Part shown: positions 13,444 to 21,657 of the stretch, one piece after another
How the letters are laid out: each line of letters begins with the position of its first letter
Numbering within the stretch: the stretch's first letter is position 1
DNA from: an uncultured Bacteroidales bacterium
GTDB taxonomy: Bacteria; Bacteroidota; Bacteroidia; Bacteroidales; UBA932
Direction: 5' to 3'
Length of the DNA: 41,677 nucleotides
NCBI GenBank assembly: GCA_900316045.1
Contig: ONBM01000022.1
Span: forward strand, 1 to 41,677
Translations under genes and position numbers: made by a program
Notes under the pieces: model-generated
The model's input: the letters and a program-made list of their open reading frames with translations, nothing else
What the model was told of the DNA's origin: nothing
The model's database searches: none

Positions 13444-14838
13444 TTATTTCTGAATATTTGGAAGCTCAAGCCCGTAACTCTTTGCCTTGTCTTCTCTCTT
13501 AAGGAATATGCTGAGTATCAGAGCGAGAACGCCAAAGCTTGAGAATACCAGCATCGGCACGAAATAACTGCCAGTGGAAGCCCGAAGATACCCGATGAGC
13601 ATAGGGACGAAGCAAAGCCCGACGTTCTGAACCCAGAAAATAAGGCAATATGACGAACCAAGTATCTTCTCGTCGATAATTTTAGGCACGCTCGGCCACA
13701 TGGCCGCAGGGACGAGGGAGAAGCTGACTCCGAGAATCACTATCAGCGTCATGGCGAACCACTTTTGAGGATAAGCCGGCAGGATGAAAGCGAAGCTCAG
13801 ATGGCACGCAATCATGATTATCGCCCCCCACATCATCATTGTAGCGCCCTTCCCTACCCTGTCCAGGAATATTCCCAGAACCGGAGTCAGGCACATAGCC
13901 AGGATTGGGAAGAAGCTGAACATTCTTGAAGCGGCAGCCGCATCTATGTTCAAGGTTTCCTGCAGATAGTTCGGAGCATACCTCTGGAATGGGAATATGG
14001 CCGAATAGTACAGCACGCACAGAAGGGCGATCAGCCAGAACATCTTGCTCTTAAAGATGGCTCCAAGGTCGCTGATGTGGAATTCGTCTTCAGGGTCCTT
14101 CTCGTAAGTAGCCTTGCCAGCGGCAACCAGCTGCTTGTCCAGCTTGGAATCCATGACGTTGAAAACCAAGAAATTGATCAGCCCTATTATCAGCAGGCAG
14201 GCGCAGAAAAGCACCGAAGCTACCACAGTGTCGCCAGAGTCGATTATTCCATCTGCATTGCCGAACTTGTCAGCGAGCAGAGGAGAAATCCACATCACGG
14301 CGAAAACGCCCAGCCTGGCTATGGCCATCTCCAAGCCCATGGCAAGGGCCATCTCTTTACCTTTAAACCACTTTGCGATGGCCTTGGAAACGGTCGTACC
14401 CGCCATCTCGCAGCCGCAGCCGAATATCATGAAGCCAAGGGCGGCCATCTTGGCGCTCCCGGGCATTGCCACCCACCAAGTGTCCAGCCAGTTACAGAAG
14501 CCGGTCGTCTGGAACCAGTCGCTCACGCCGACATATTTTATCAGGGCACCTGCGACCATGAGGGATGCGGAAAGCGCTCCGGTGAACCTGACACCCATCT
14601 TGTCCAGGATGATGCCGGCTATTATCAGGAAGCCACAGACGTTCAAGATGTATTCAGCCGCAGCATACGTCCCGAACACGCCGCTGTCCCATCCCCGCTG
14701 GGATTCGACGAGCGACTTCAGAGGCGAGAGCACATCCACGAACATGTACCCGAAAAACATCATCAGCGCAATCAGAATCAGCGCCGCCCACCTGGCGGCA
14801 GGATAGTCATTGAGAAATTGCCTTACTTTTTCTGACAT
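13444..14838 (-). CDS. MFS transporter, paralogue of the downstream gene
   Basis: This 464-residue permease has the same plan as its neighbour: motif A as GIILDKMGVRFTG, the second-half copy as GIFLDRVGKGATMM, and the shared signature SLVPAAMWPSVPKI with YCLIFWVQNVG. It has about 12 membrane helices and a longer central loop (about 220-255, KLDKQLVAAGKATYEKDPEDE in pieces). Each half has acidic and basic loop residues typical of proton- or anion-coupled carriers. The substrate is unknown. It is divergent from dxs, with 81 bases between the two starts. Two slightly different copies in one operon could form a heteromeric pair or have split substrate ranges. Confidence 0.85.
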   Translation of the reverse strand: MSEKVRQFLNDYPAARWAALILIALMMFFGYMFVDVLSPLKSLVESQRGWDSGVFGTYAAAEYILNVCGFLIIAGIILDKMGVRFTGALSASLMVAGALIKYVGVSDWFQTTGFCNWLDTWWVAMPGSAKMAALGFMIFGCGCEMAGTTVSKAIAKWFKGKEMALAMGLEMAIARLGVFAVMWISPLLADKFGNADGIIDSGDTVVASVLFCACLLIIGLINFLVFNVMDSKLDKQLVAAGKATYEKDPEDEFHISDLGAIFKSKMFWLIALLCVLYYSAIFPFQRYAPNYLQETLNIDAAAASRMFSFFPILAMCLTPVLGIFLDRVGKGATMMMWGAIIMIACHLSFAFILPAYPQKWFAMTLIVILGVSFSLVPAAMWPSVPKIIDEKILGSSYCLIFWVQNVGLCFVPMLIGYLRASTGSYFVPMLVFSSFGVLALILSIFLKREDKAKSYGLELPNIQK

Positions 14839-14906
14839 CGTATCAAGATTTAATTATTTCCTAATAGCAACGAAGCGTAAAGTTAAAAAAAGTCGGAATA
14901 ATATCG

Positions 14907-14914
14907 TAATTTTG
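14907..14914 (+). promoter_or_regulatory. Candidate -7 box for dxs, very close to the start codon
   Basis: TAATTTTG at 14907-14914 matches the Bacteroidota -7 consensus. Only 5 bases separate it from the dxs ATG at 14920. There is no TTG exactly 19 bases upstream. If used, it would give a nearly leaderless transcript. Confidence 0.45.
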
Positions 14915-14919
14915 CATTT

Positions 14920-16791
14920 ATGATTCTTGAAAAAATCAATTCGCCTGACGATGTGAGGAAGCTTGGCGTCGAAGAGCTGAAGACGCTCTGCGATGAAATC
15001 AGGGAATATATCGTCAGGTGCTGCGCAGTGAACCCCGGCCACGTCGCCTCCAGCCTCGGGGCGGTAGAGCTGATCGTGGGGCTTCATTACGTTTTCAATA
15101 CCCCGAAGGATAAGATAATATTCGATGTCGGCCATCAGGCGTATGCCCACAAGATAATAACCGGAAGACGCGAGGCATTCAAAAAGAACCGTATGCCAGG
15201 GGGAATCAGCGGTTTTCCAGTCAGGAGCGAGAGTGAATATGACGCATTCGGCACAGGCCATGCTTCGACCTCAATATCGGCAGCGCTCGGCTTCGCAAAA
15301 GCAGCGCAGCTTTCTGGCTCAAATGAAAAAGCAATCGCCCTGATTGGCGACGGAGCCATGACCGGAGGCCTTGCCCTGGAGGGACTGAACAATGCCGGCG
15401 ACAGCGATGCCGACCTGCTCATCGTCCTGAACGACAACGAGATGGCCATCGACGGAAACAAGGGCGGGTTGCATTCGTACTTGCTGAGACTTACCACCGA
15501 TCCTACATATAATAAAATAAAGAACAGCGTTTGGAACCGCCTGGGCGAGAGCAAGGCCAGAAATATCCTTCAGGGATTCGTTAGAAAAACGAAAAAAGGC
15601 CTGGTTACCGAATCCGGAGGAGATTTCTTCGAGGCTTTCGGGTTCAGGTATTTCGGTCCGATCGATGGCAACGACATGAATGCCGTCGTGGATACTCTCA
15701 AAAGGCTGAAAGACATCAAAGGCCCGAAAGTCCTGCACGCATATACCGTTAAAGGGAAGGGTTACGCTCCAGCTGAGAAAGAATCCACCATCTGGCACGC
15801 CCCAGGGAAATTCAATCCGGAAACAGGGGAACGCATCCACAGGGAATACCCGGTAAGCCGTTACCAGGATGTCTTTGGCGAGGTTCTGTGCGAGCTTGCC
15901 AGGAAAGACCCGAGAGTGGTCGCAATCACTCCTGCGATGGCCTTCGGCAGCGGCCTCTCTGGCTTTGCTAAAGAATTCCCTGAGAGGTTTTTCGACGTGG
16001 GCATAGAAGAAGAGCACGCCGTGACTTTTTCCGCAGGCCTGGCCGCAGGCGGGATGAAGCCCTATTGCAGCATCTACTCCACCTTCGCCCAAAGGGCATA
16101 CGACGAGATAGTCCACGACGTAGCCCTGCAGAAACTTCCCGTGGTGCTCTGCATTGACAGAGCAGGCCTGGTCGGGGAGGACGGCGCCACGCACCAAGGC
16201 GTCTTTGACATGGCCTCGATGAGGTGCATACCGAATGTTACCATAGCAGCGCCAATGAATGAGCTAGAGCTCAAGGGCATGATGTACCTTGGATTGAACA
16301 TTCATGAAGGCCCGCTAGTCATCCGTTACCCAAGAGGTCTGGGTGAAGGTGCGGATTGGAAGGCCGCCACGGCCGGCGATATATTAATAGGTAAAGGCAG
16401 GAAGCTCGTCGATGGCGAGAGGGTCGCGGTTCTGGCGCTGGGACCCGAAGCTGCAAGGGCCGCAGAGGCCGTCGAAATATTAAAAAAAGATTCAGGAATA
16501 TGCCCTGCCGTCTTCGACATGCGCTTCCTCAAGCCTATTGACGAAGACATACTAGAAGAGGCTTCTCATTTCATGAATATATTGACTGTGGAAGATGGCA
16601 GCCTTAAAGGTGGGCTTTATAGTGAGGTCTGCGAGTGGATGGAGGCTCGCGGCAGATGCTGCAAGGTCTCAGGAATAGGCGTGCCTGACATATTCATTAA
16701 ACAAGCCCCGCAGGCTGTGCAACGCACAGAATGTCGACTGGATTCCGAGGGCCTTGCTTCAGAAATCAGGGCGCTTTGGGAAAAAATTTAA
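14920..16791 (+). CDS. dxs: 1-deoxy-D-xylulose-5-phosphate synthase
   Basis: Dxs joins pyruvate and glyceraldehyde 3-phosphate, using thiamine diphosphate, in the first step of the MEP isoprenoid pathway. The 623-residue length is normal. Visible elements are DVGHQAYAHKI with the pocket His, SESEYDAFGTGHASTS, the ThDP/Mg motif GDGAMTGG...NDNEMAID (about 145-185), the transketolase pyrimidine-binding domain with EEEHAVTFSAGLA (about 365) and DRAGLVGEDGATHQG (about 415), and a C-terminal domain from about 490. The start MILEKINSPDDVRKLG aligns with known Dxs N-termini. It is followed immediately by the promoter of the tRNA/tuf cluster. Confidence 0.97.
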   Translation: MILEKINSPDDVRKLGVEELKTLCDEIREYIVRCCAVNPGHVASSLGAVELIVGLHYVFNTPKDKIIFDVGHQAYAHKIITGRREAFKKNRMPGGISGFPVRSESEYDAFGTGHASTSISAALGFAKAAQLSGSNEKAIALIGDGAMTGGLALEGLNNAGDSDADLLIVLNDNEMAIDGNKGGLHSYLLRLTTDPTYNKIKNSVWNRLGESKARNILQGFVRKTKKGLVTESGGDFFEAFGFRYFGPIDGNDMNAVVDTLKRLKDIKGPKVLHAYTVKGKGYAPAEKESTIWHAPGKFNPETGERIHREYPVSRYQDVFGEVLCELARKDPRVVAITPAMAFGSGLSGFAKEFPERFFDVGIEEEHAVTFSAGLAAGGMKPYCSIYSTFAQRAYDEIVHDVALQKLPVVLCIDRAGLVGEDGATHQGVFDMASMRCIPNVTIAAPMNELELKGMMYLGLNIHEGPLVIRYPRGLGEGADWKAATAGDILIGKGRKLVDGERVAVLALGPEAARAAEAVEILKKDSGICPAVFDMRFLKPIDEDILEEASHFMNILTVEDGSLKGGLYSEVCEWMEARGRCCKVSGIGVPDIFIKQAPQAVQRTECRLDSEGLASEIRALWEKI

Positions 16792-16799
16792 AAAACTTT

Positions 16800-16829
16800 T
16801 TGGCGAATCGGAATTAATATCTATCTTTG
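16800..16829 (+). promoter_or_regulatory. Promoter of the tRNA-tuf cluster
   Basis: TTG at 16800-16802 and TATCTTTG at 16822-16829 are exactly 19 bases apart, a full match to the Bacteroidota consensus. It begins 9 bases after the dxs stop codon and would start transcription about 30 bases before tRNA-Thr. Confidence 0.85.
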
Positions 16830-16864
16830 CAATCCCTTTGTGTTCAAAGGGTCTTTGAAATACC

Positions 16865-16938
16865 GCCGATATAGCTCAGTTGGCTAGAGCGTGTGATTTG
16901 TAATCTCAAGGTCGTGGGTTCGACTCCCTCTATCGGCT
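16865..16938 (+). tRNA. tRNA-Thr (anticodon TGT)
   Basis: The acceptor stem is GCCGATA with TATCGGC plus T. The anticodon loop TTTGTAA has TGT. The T arm GTGGG-TTCGACT-CCCTC is intact in outline. It decodes ACA. It is the first gene of the tRNA cluster and CCA is not encoded. Confidence 0.95.
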
Positions 16939-16972
16939 CTCTTTCCGGGGAGTAATGTGCCGGAACGTTATC

Positions 16973-17052
16973 GGGAGGATCGCATAGCGGCAATTGCGGC
17001 GGACTGTAAATCCGCTCCTTCGGGTTCGGTGGTTCGAGTCCACCTCCTCCCA
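16973..17052 (+). tRNA. tRNA-Tyr (anticodon GTA)
   Basis: This is a class II tRNA with acceptor GGGAGGA and TCCTCCC plus A. The anticodon arm is GCGGA-CTGTAAA-TCCGC, giving GTA. A variable arm around TCCTTCGGGT and a T arm GGTGG-TTCGAGT-CCACC follow. No CCA is encoded. Confidence 0.95.
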
Positions 17053-17059
17053 CTTTTTT

Positions 17060-17132
17060 GCGGAAGTAGCTCAGTTGGTAGAGCATCAGCCTTCCAAGCT
17101 GAGGGTCGCGAGTTCGAACCCCGTCTTCCGCT
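17060..17132 (+). tRNA. tRNA-Gly (anticodon TCC)
   Basis: The acceptor stem is GCGGAAG with CTTCCGC plus T. The anticodon arm TCAGC-CTTCCAA-GCTGA gives TCC, decoding GGA and GGG. CCA follows directly in the DNA at 17133-17135, unlike most tRNA genes here. Confidence 0.95.
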
Positions 17133-17140
17133 CCATTAAA

Positions 17141-17212
<72 letters not shown>

Positions 17213-17253
17213 CAGCATTATATATTAAAGCTAACACATTTAATCATAATATT

Positions 17254-18447
17254 ATGGCAAAAGAAACATTCCAAAGAACAAAACCGCATGTCAACATCGG
17301 TACAATTGGCCATGTTGACCACGGTAAGACGACTTTGACTGCCGCAATTTCCAAGGTTCTCCACGAGAGGGGCTTCGGAAGCGAGGAAGTCAAGTCTTTC
17401 GACCAGATCGATAACGCTCCTGAGGAGAAAGAGCGTGGCATCACCATTAACTCCGCACACATCGAGTACGAGACCGCAAAGCGTCACTATGCGCATGTTG
17501 ACTGCCCAGGCCACGCCGATTATGTGAAGAACATGGTTACCGGCGCCGCTCAGATGGATGGCGCAATCCTCGTAGTAGCAGCTACCGACGGTCCAATGCC
17601 TCAGACACGCGAGCATATCCTTCTCGCTCGTCAGGTGAACGTTCCTAAGATCGTTGTCTTCCTGAACAAGGTTGACCTCGTAGAGGATCCTGAGATGCTT
17701 GACCTCGTTGAAATGGAAACCCGCGACCTGCTTACATTCTATGGATACGATGGTGACAACTGCCCAGTTATCCGTGGTTCTGCCCTCGGTGCTCTCAATG
17801 GAGAGAAACAGTGGGAAGACAAAGTAATGGAGCTCATGGATGCGGTTGACGAATATATTCCTGTTCCTGTTCGTGATAACGAGAAGCCATTCCTGATGCC
17901 TATCGAGGACATCTTCTCCATTACCGGACGCGGAACTGTAGTTACCGGCCGTGTTGAAAGGGGAACCATTCATGTCAACGACCCTGTAGAACTCATCGGT
18001 TTCGGTGACGCTCCAAGGCCTACGACTGTTACTGGCGTCGAGATGTTCCGTAAGCTTCTTGACCAGGGTGAGGCAGGAGACAATGTAGGTCTTCTTCTCC
18101 GTGGCATCGACAAGAAGGACGTCAAGAGAGGTGAAGTCGTAGCAAAACCTGGCACCATCACTCCTCACAAACACTTCAAGGCTCAGATTTATGTGCTGAA
18201 GAAGGAAGAGGGTGGCCGTCATACTCCATTCCACAATCACTATCGTCCTCAGTTCTTCATCAGAACTCTTGACGTTACTGGCGAGATTACTCTTCCGGAG
18301 GGCGTAGAAATGGTTATGCCTGGTGACAATGTCGAGATCGACGTTCAGCTCATCACTCCTGTAGCTCTTAACGAGCAGCTCCGTTTCGCTATCCGTGAGG
18401 GTGGCCGCACGGTAGGAGCTGGTCAGGTTACTAAGATTCTTGACTAA
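17254..18447 (+). CDS. tuf: Translation elongation factor Tu
   Basis: EF-Tu carries aminoacyl-tRNA to the ribosome as a GTPase. The ATG at 17254 starts [16 protein letters not shown]; the longer frame from 17188 runs back into tRNA-Thr and is rejected. The product is 397 residues. GTPase motifs are GHVDHGKT (about 19-26), [11 protein letters not shown] (about 81-91) and NKVD (about 136-139), followed by effector and tRNA-binding domains 2 and 3 ([13 protein letters not shown]; final [20 protein letters not shown] in pieces). It is the most highly expressed gene of the cluster. A terminator-like hairpin follows at 18462-18491. Confidence 0.98.
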   Translation: MAKETFQRTKPHVNIGTIGHVDHGKTTLTAAISKVLHERGFGSEEVKSFDQIDNAPEEKERGITINSAHIEYETAKRHYAHVDCPGHADYVKNMVTGAAQMDGAILVVAATDGPMPQTREHILLARQVNVPKIVVFLNKVDLVEDPEMLDLVEMETRDLLTFYGYDGDNCPVIRGSALGALNGEKQWEDKVMELMDAVDEYIPVPVRDNEKPFLMPIEDIFSITGRGTVVTGRVERGTIHVNDPVELIGFGDAPRPTTVTGVEMFRKLLDQGEAGDNVGLLLRGIDKKDVKRGEVVAKPGTITPHKHFKAQIYVLKKEEGGRHTPFHNHYRPQFFIRTLDVTGEITLPEGVEMVMPGDNVEIDVQLITPVALNEQLRFAIREGGRTVGAGQVTKILD

Positions 18448-18461
18448 TACTCTATAACAAG

Positions 18462-18491
18462 CGGGCTGGCCCAAAAGGCAAGTCCGTTTTT
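18462..18491 (+). terminator. Terminator-like hairpin between tuf and tRNA-Trp
   Basis: The stem runs from CGGGCTGGCC (18462-18471) to GGCAAGTCCG (18477-18486) with one mismatch and one G-T pair. Five T bases follow at 18487-18491, immediately before tRNA-Trp at 18492. It may end most tuf transcripts while letting some read into the tRNA and secE. The loop is CAAAA. Confidence 0.6.
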
Positions 18492-18562
18492 AGGGGAATA
18501 GAACAAGGGTAGTTCAGCGGTCTCCAAAACCGTCGATGTGGGTTCGAATCCTGCTTCCCCTG
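18492..18562 (+). tRNA. tRNA-Trp (anticodon CCA)
   Basis: The acceptor stem is AGGGGAA with TTCCCCT plus G. The anticodon loop CTCCAAA gives CCA. The T arm is intact, and the terminal CCA is encoded at 18563-18565. It sits between tuf and secE, the standard place for trnW in this cluster. Confidence 0.94.
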
Positions 18563-18645
18563 CCAATATCAAAGGTTACGATTTGGTAATTGTTTAACAG
18601 ACTTCGCGATAAGCTTCCAAATTACGGGGTCCATTAAATGCAAAG

Positions 18646-18834
18646 ATGAGAAAGTTCATTAACTATCTTAAAGAGTGCTATGTAGAGCTGACGAAGAAAG
18701 TGACGTGGCCGACCTGGAGCAAGTTGCAAAGCTCTGCTCTACTGGTTATCGTGGCTACGATCATCCTTTCAATCGCGCTCTTCATAATCGACTTCACTTT
18801 CGAGCATCTGATGACTGCAATTTACACATTGTAA
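18646..18834 (+). CDS. secE: Preprotein translocase subunit SecE
   Basis: SecE clamps SecY in the inner-membrane protein channel. The 62-residue protein has the short form found in most bacteria. An amphipathic segment with the family motif (YVELTKKVTWPTWSKLQ, about 12-28) comes before one membrane helix (about 31-53, LLVIVATIILSIALFIIDF). It lies 80 bases after tRNA-Trp with no evident promoter of its own, and 13 bases before nusG. The secE-nusG-rplKAJL order is universal enough to support the call despite the small size. Confidence 0.95.
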   Translation: MRKFINYLKECYVELTKKVTWPTWSKLQSSALLVIVATIILSIALFIIDFTFEHLMTAIYTL

Positions 18835-18847
18835 ATCATTGATTGCC

Positions 18848-19426
18848 ATGGCGGATATGAAATGGTACGTCCTCAGGACGGCTGGAACAAAAGAGAAGAA
18901 AGCTGCCGGATATCTCGAGAAAGAGATTGAAAGAAGCGGTTTGCAAGATTTGGTTGGGCAGGTCTTAGTGCCTGTGAAAAAAGAGATTGTAACCAAAAAT
19001 GGCAAGAGGAAGGTAGTTGAAAAACTGCTTTTCCCTGGGTATGTGCTCATCCAAGCCGAGTTAAGCGGCGAACTTGAGTACATAATTCGTAATCTCATCC
19101 CCAACATGTCTGGCTTCCTGACTGAGAATCGCCGGGTTTCTGTCGAAGGTGGCAAAAGCACCATCGAGAAAATCCCTATCCCCCTCAGAGATGAAGAGGT
19201 ACAGCGTATTCTAGGCAATCAAGACGAGAATGTCGATAATCCTGCGGAGACAGAGGTTAATTACGAAATTGGTGAATCCGTCAAGATCACCGACGGGCCG
19301 TTCAGCGGCTTCAGCGGAACGGTAGACGCAATTGAAGAAGATAGAAGCAAACTCAAAGTCGTAGTTGTGATCTTTGGCAGGAAGACCCTGCTCGAGCTCA
19401 GCTTCAGTCAAGTAACAAAAGAATAA
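18848..19426 (+). CDS. nusG: Transcription termination/antitermination factor NusG
   Basis: NusG binds RNA polymerase and links it to Rho or the ribosome. I chose ATG 18848 (MADMKWYVLRTAGTKEK) over an upstream TTG at 18839. The protein is 192 residues. The N-terminal NGN domain covers about 1-110 with FPGYVLIQAELSG and NLIPNMSGFL. The C-terminal KOW domain covers about 135-192 with VKITDGPFSGFSGTVDAIEED in pieces and FGRKTLLELSFSQV. The linker is acidic (GNQDENVDNPAETEV). It is co-transcribed with secE and rplK. Confidence 0.96.
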   Translation: MADMKWYVLRTAGTKEKKAAGYLEKEIERSGLQDLVGQVLVPVKKEIVTKNGKRKVVEKLLFPGYVLIQAELSGELEYIIRNLIPNMSGFLTENRRVSVEGGKSTIEKIPIPLRDEEVQRILGNQDENVDNPAETEVNYEIGESVKITDGPFSGFSGTVDAIEEDRSKLKVVVVIFGRKTLLELSFSQVTKE

Positions 19427-19435
19427 CAATCAATT

Positions 19436-19879
19436 ATGGCAAAAGAAGTAACCGGATTCATTAAACTCCAGATCAAAGCTGGAGCAGCAAATCCAGCGCC
19501 CCCAGTAGGACCTGCTCTTGGTTCTAAAGGCTTGAATATAATGGATTTCTGCAAGCAGTTCAATGCCGCCACTCAAGCACAAGCGGGAAAGATTCTGCCA
19601 GTGGTCATCACGGTATATTCAGACAAGTCCTTCACCTTCGTGGTAAAGCAGCCCCCAGTGGCAATCTCGCTAAAAGAGGCAGCTAAGATTCAGAAAGGAT
19701 CAGGGCAGCCAAATAGATCTAAGGTCGCATCAGTCACCTGGGATCAGATTAAAACAATCGCCGAAGGGAAAATGCCTGACCTGAACGCTTTTACGCTCGC
19801 CTCCGCCATGAAAATGGTAGCTGGCACGGCAAGGAGCATGGGCATAAAAGTAACTGGCGAGTTTCCTAAGGACATTTAA
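19436..19879 (+). CDS. rplK: 50S ribosomal protein L11
   Basis: L11 forms the GTPase-associated centre of the large subunit with 23S rRNA. The 147-residue protein shows the conserved Pro-rich start ([20 protein letters not shown]), ending in the standard [12 protein letters not shown]. The C-terminal RNA-binding domain has [19 protein letters not shown] in pieces and [13 protein letters not shown] near the end. It lies 9 bases after nusG and 14 before rplA. Confidence 0.97.
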   Translation: MAKEVTGFIKLQIKAGAANPAPPVGPALGSKGLNIMDFCKQFNAATQAQAGKILPVVITVYSDKSFTFVVKQPPVAISLKEAAKIQKGSGQPNRSKVASVTWDQIKTIAEGKMPDLNAFTLASAMKMVAGTARSMGIKVTGEFPKDI

Positions 19880-19893
19880 AAATTCACAAGCAA

Positions 19894-20601
19894 ATGAGCA
19901 GAATTACAAAAAATCAGAAAGCGGTCGCTGGTAAATACGATCCTTCTAAAGCATATTCTCTTTCAGAAGCCTGTGAAGTTCTGAAAGACATAACCTACGT
20001 CAAGTTCGACTCAACCGTCGAACTCACCGCGAATCTTGGAGTTGACCCTCGTAAGGCCAATCAGATGATTCGTGGCGTGGTAACTCTTCCTCACGGAACT
20101 GGCAAGGTGGTGAGAGTGCTCGTGCTCTGCACTCCTGACAAGGAAAACGAGGCAAAAGAGGCCGGAGCAGATTACGTTGGTCTTGATGAATATGTGGAAA
20201 AAATAAAGGGTGGCTGGACAGACGTGGACGTGATCATATGCACTCCTTCTGTCATGGCTAAAGTTGGTACCTTAGGACGTATTCTCGGACCTAGGGGCCT
20301 GATGCCAAACCCTAAGACTGGCACTGTCACCATGGAGGTAGGCAATGCCGTCAAGGATGTCAAAGGCGGCAAAATCGATTTCAAAGTCGACAAGACAGGT
20401 ATCATTCACGCTGCCATCGGCAAGGCATCATTCACGCCAGATCAGATTCGCGAAAACGCCACTGCCCTTCTCAATGAAATAATCAAGCTCAAGCCACAGA
20501 GCCTTAAAGGCACATACCTTAAGAGCGCATCTATCTGCACTACTATGAGCCCAGGCCTCAAGCTTGACGTTAAGGCATTCACTAGCGGTTCAGCTGAGTA
20601 A
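19894..20601 (+). CDS. rplA: 50S ribosomal protein L1
   Basis: L1 forms the mobile stalk that helps release deacylated tRNA; in E. coli it also represses its own operon. The 235-residue protein has typical blocks: [21 protein letters not shown] in pieces, [31 protein letters not shown] in pieces, and the final [21 protein letters not shown] in pieces. Only 14 bases separate it from rplJ, so the long leader that carries the L10 control site in E. coli is missing at this position. Confidence 0.97.
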   Translation: MSRITKNQKAVAGKYDPSKAYSLSEACEVLKDITYVKFDSTVELTANLGVDPRKANQMIRGVVTLPHGTGKVVRVLVLCTPDKENEAKEAGADYVGLDEYVEKIKGGWTDVDVIICTPSVMAKVGTLGRILGPRGLMPNPKTGTVTMEVGNAVKDVKGGKIDFKVDKTGIIHAAIGKASFTPDQIRENATALLNEIIKLKPQSLKGTYLKSASICTTMSPGLKLDVKAFTSGSAE

Positions 20602-20615
20602 AATATTTTTGCGCT

Positions 20616-21152
20616 ATGAAGAAAGAATTGAAAGATCAAGTAATTGAAAGCATATCCGCTCAGCTAAAGGAGTACCCACACTTCTATGTAACTGACATTT
20701 CTGGATTGAATGCTGAAGACACCGTTAAACTTCGCCGTTCCTGCTTCGAGCAAGGGATAAAGCTGACTGTAGTGAAGAACACCCTCTTCGCTCACGTCCT
20801 CAAGCAGATCAACAACGAAGATCTTAACCAGCTGCTCCCTACGCTGAAAGGCAACACTGCCATCATGTATGCGCAGACTGCCAACGCTCCTGGCAAGCTT
20901 ATCAAGAAGCTGAATAAGGACGGCATGGAAAAACCTGTGCTGAAAGGGGCATATGCGCAGGAATGCGTGTTCGTAGGAGCTGACAAGCTCGACGAGCTGG
21001 CAGCTATCAAGTCTAAGGAGGAACTCCTTGGCGATATCATCAGCCTGCTCCAGAGCCCTGCCCGCAACGTCATCTCCGCTCTCGAGAGCGCTGGCGGAAA
21101 GCTCGCAGGCATTGTCAAGACCCTTTCGGAAAAAGAAGAAAATCAACAATAA
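20616..21152 (+). CDS. rplJ: 50S ribosomal protein L10
   Basis: L10 anchors the L7/L12 dimers to the ribosome. The 178-residue protein has the N-terminal rRNA-binding domain (YVTDISGLNAEDTVKLRR in pieces, LTVVKNTLFAHVL, AIMYAQTANAPGKLIKK) and a C-terminal helix that binds L7/L12 (about 145-178, ISALESAGGKLAGIVKTLSEK in pieces). It lies 14 bases after rplA and 24 before rplL, as expected for this operon. Confidence 0.96.
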   Translation: MKKELKDQVIESISAQLKEYPHFYVTDISGLNAEDTVKLRRSCFEQGIKLTVVKNTLFAHVLKQINNEDLNQLLPTLKGNTAIMYAQTANAPGKLIKKLNKDGMEKPVLKGAYAQECVFVGADKLDELAAIKSKEELLGDIISLLQSPARNVISALESAGGKLAGIVKTLSEKEENQQ

Positions 21153-21176
21153 AAACAATTTTAAATATTATCAATT

Positions 21177-21554
21177 ATGGCAGATGTAAAAGCACTTGCA
21201 GAAGAGTTGGTTAACCTTTCTGTAAAAGACGTTCAGGAACTTGCTAAAGTTCTCAAAGAAGAATATGGTATCGAGCCTGCAGCCGCTGCTGTCGCAGTAG
21301 CTGGTCCTGCAGCAGGCGCTGCTGAGGCTGCTCCAGCTGAGCAGACCGAGTTCGATGTTGTCCTCAAGTCAGCCGGCCAGGCTAAGCTTCAGGTGATCAA
21401 AGCAGTTAAAGAAGCTCTTGGTCTCGGACTCAAAGAAGCTAAGGATCTTGTAGATGGCGCTCCTTCTAATCTTAAGGAGAAAGTATCTAAGGCTGAGGCT
21501 GAACAACTTAAATCAGCCCTTGAAGAGGCTGGTGCTGAAGTTGAGGTTAAATAA
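21177..21554 (+). CDS. rplL: 50S ribosomal protein L7/L12
   Basis: L7/L12 is present in several copies per ribosome and recruits translation factors. The 125-residue protein has the N-terminal dimerisation domain ([20 protein letters not shown] in pieces), an Ala-rich hinge (about 35-53) and the C-terminal domain ([22 protein letters not shown] in pieces, then [19 protein letters not shown]). A strong hairpin with a short T run follows it at 21585-21619, before rpoB. Confidence 0.97.
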   Translation: MADVKALAEELVNLSVKDVQELAKVLKEEYGIEPAAAAVAVAGPAAGAAEAAPAEQTEFDVVLKSAGQAKLQVIKAVKEALGLGLKEAKDLVDGAPSNLKEKVSKAEAEQLKSALEEAGAEVEVK

Positions 21555-21584
21555 CCCCGGCTTCCCCTTGCAGGGAAATATTTC

Positions 21585-21619
21585 AGGTTTAGAGCCTAGG
21601 ATTGGCTCTAAACCTTTTT
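21585..21619 (+). terminator. Attenuator hairpin between rplL and rpoB
   Basis: AGGTTTAGAGCC (21585-21596) pairs perfectly with GGCTCTAAACCT (21604-21615) across a 7-base loop, with five T bases at 21615-21619. rpoB starts 39 bases later without an evident promoter, so this is probably a partial terminator. E. coli also has attenuation between rplL and rpoB. Confidence 0.75.
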
Positions 21620-21657
21620 GTCGTATTAAGTTTATCTCCAAATCCTAAAGGCAGAAA

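Noticed and set aside
17218..18474. 418-residue open frame antisense to tuf
   Set aside because: It is a mirror of a highly biased coding sequence. It has no recognisable domain, and tuf is certain on the other strand.
18839..18847. TTG start for nusG at 18839
   Set aside because: The ATG at 18848 gives the normal N-terminus; the TTG only adds three residues close to the secE stop.
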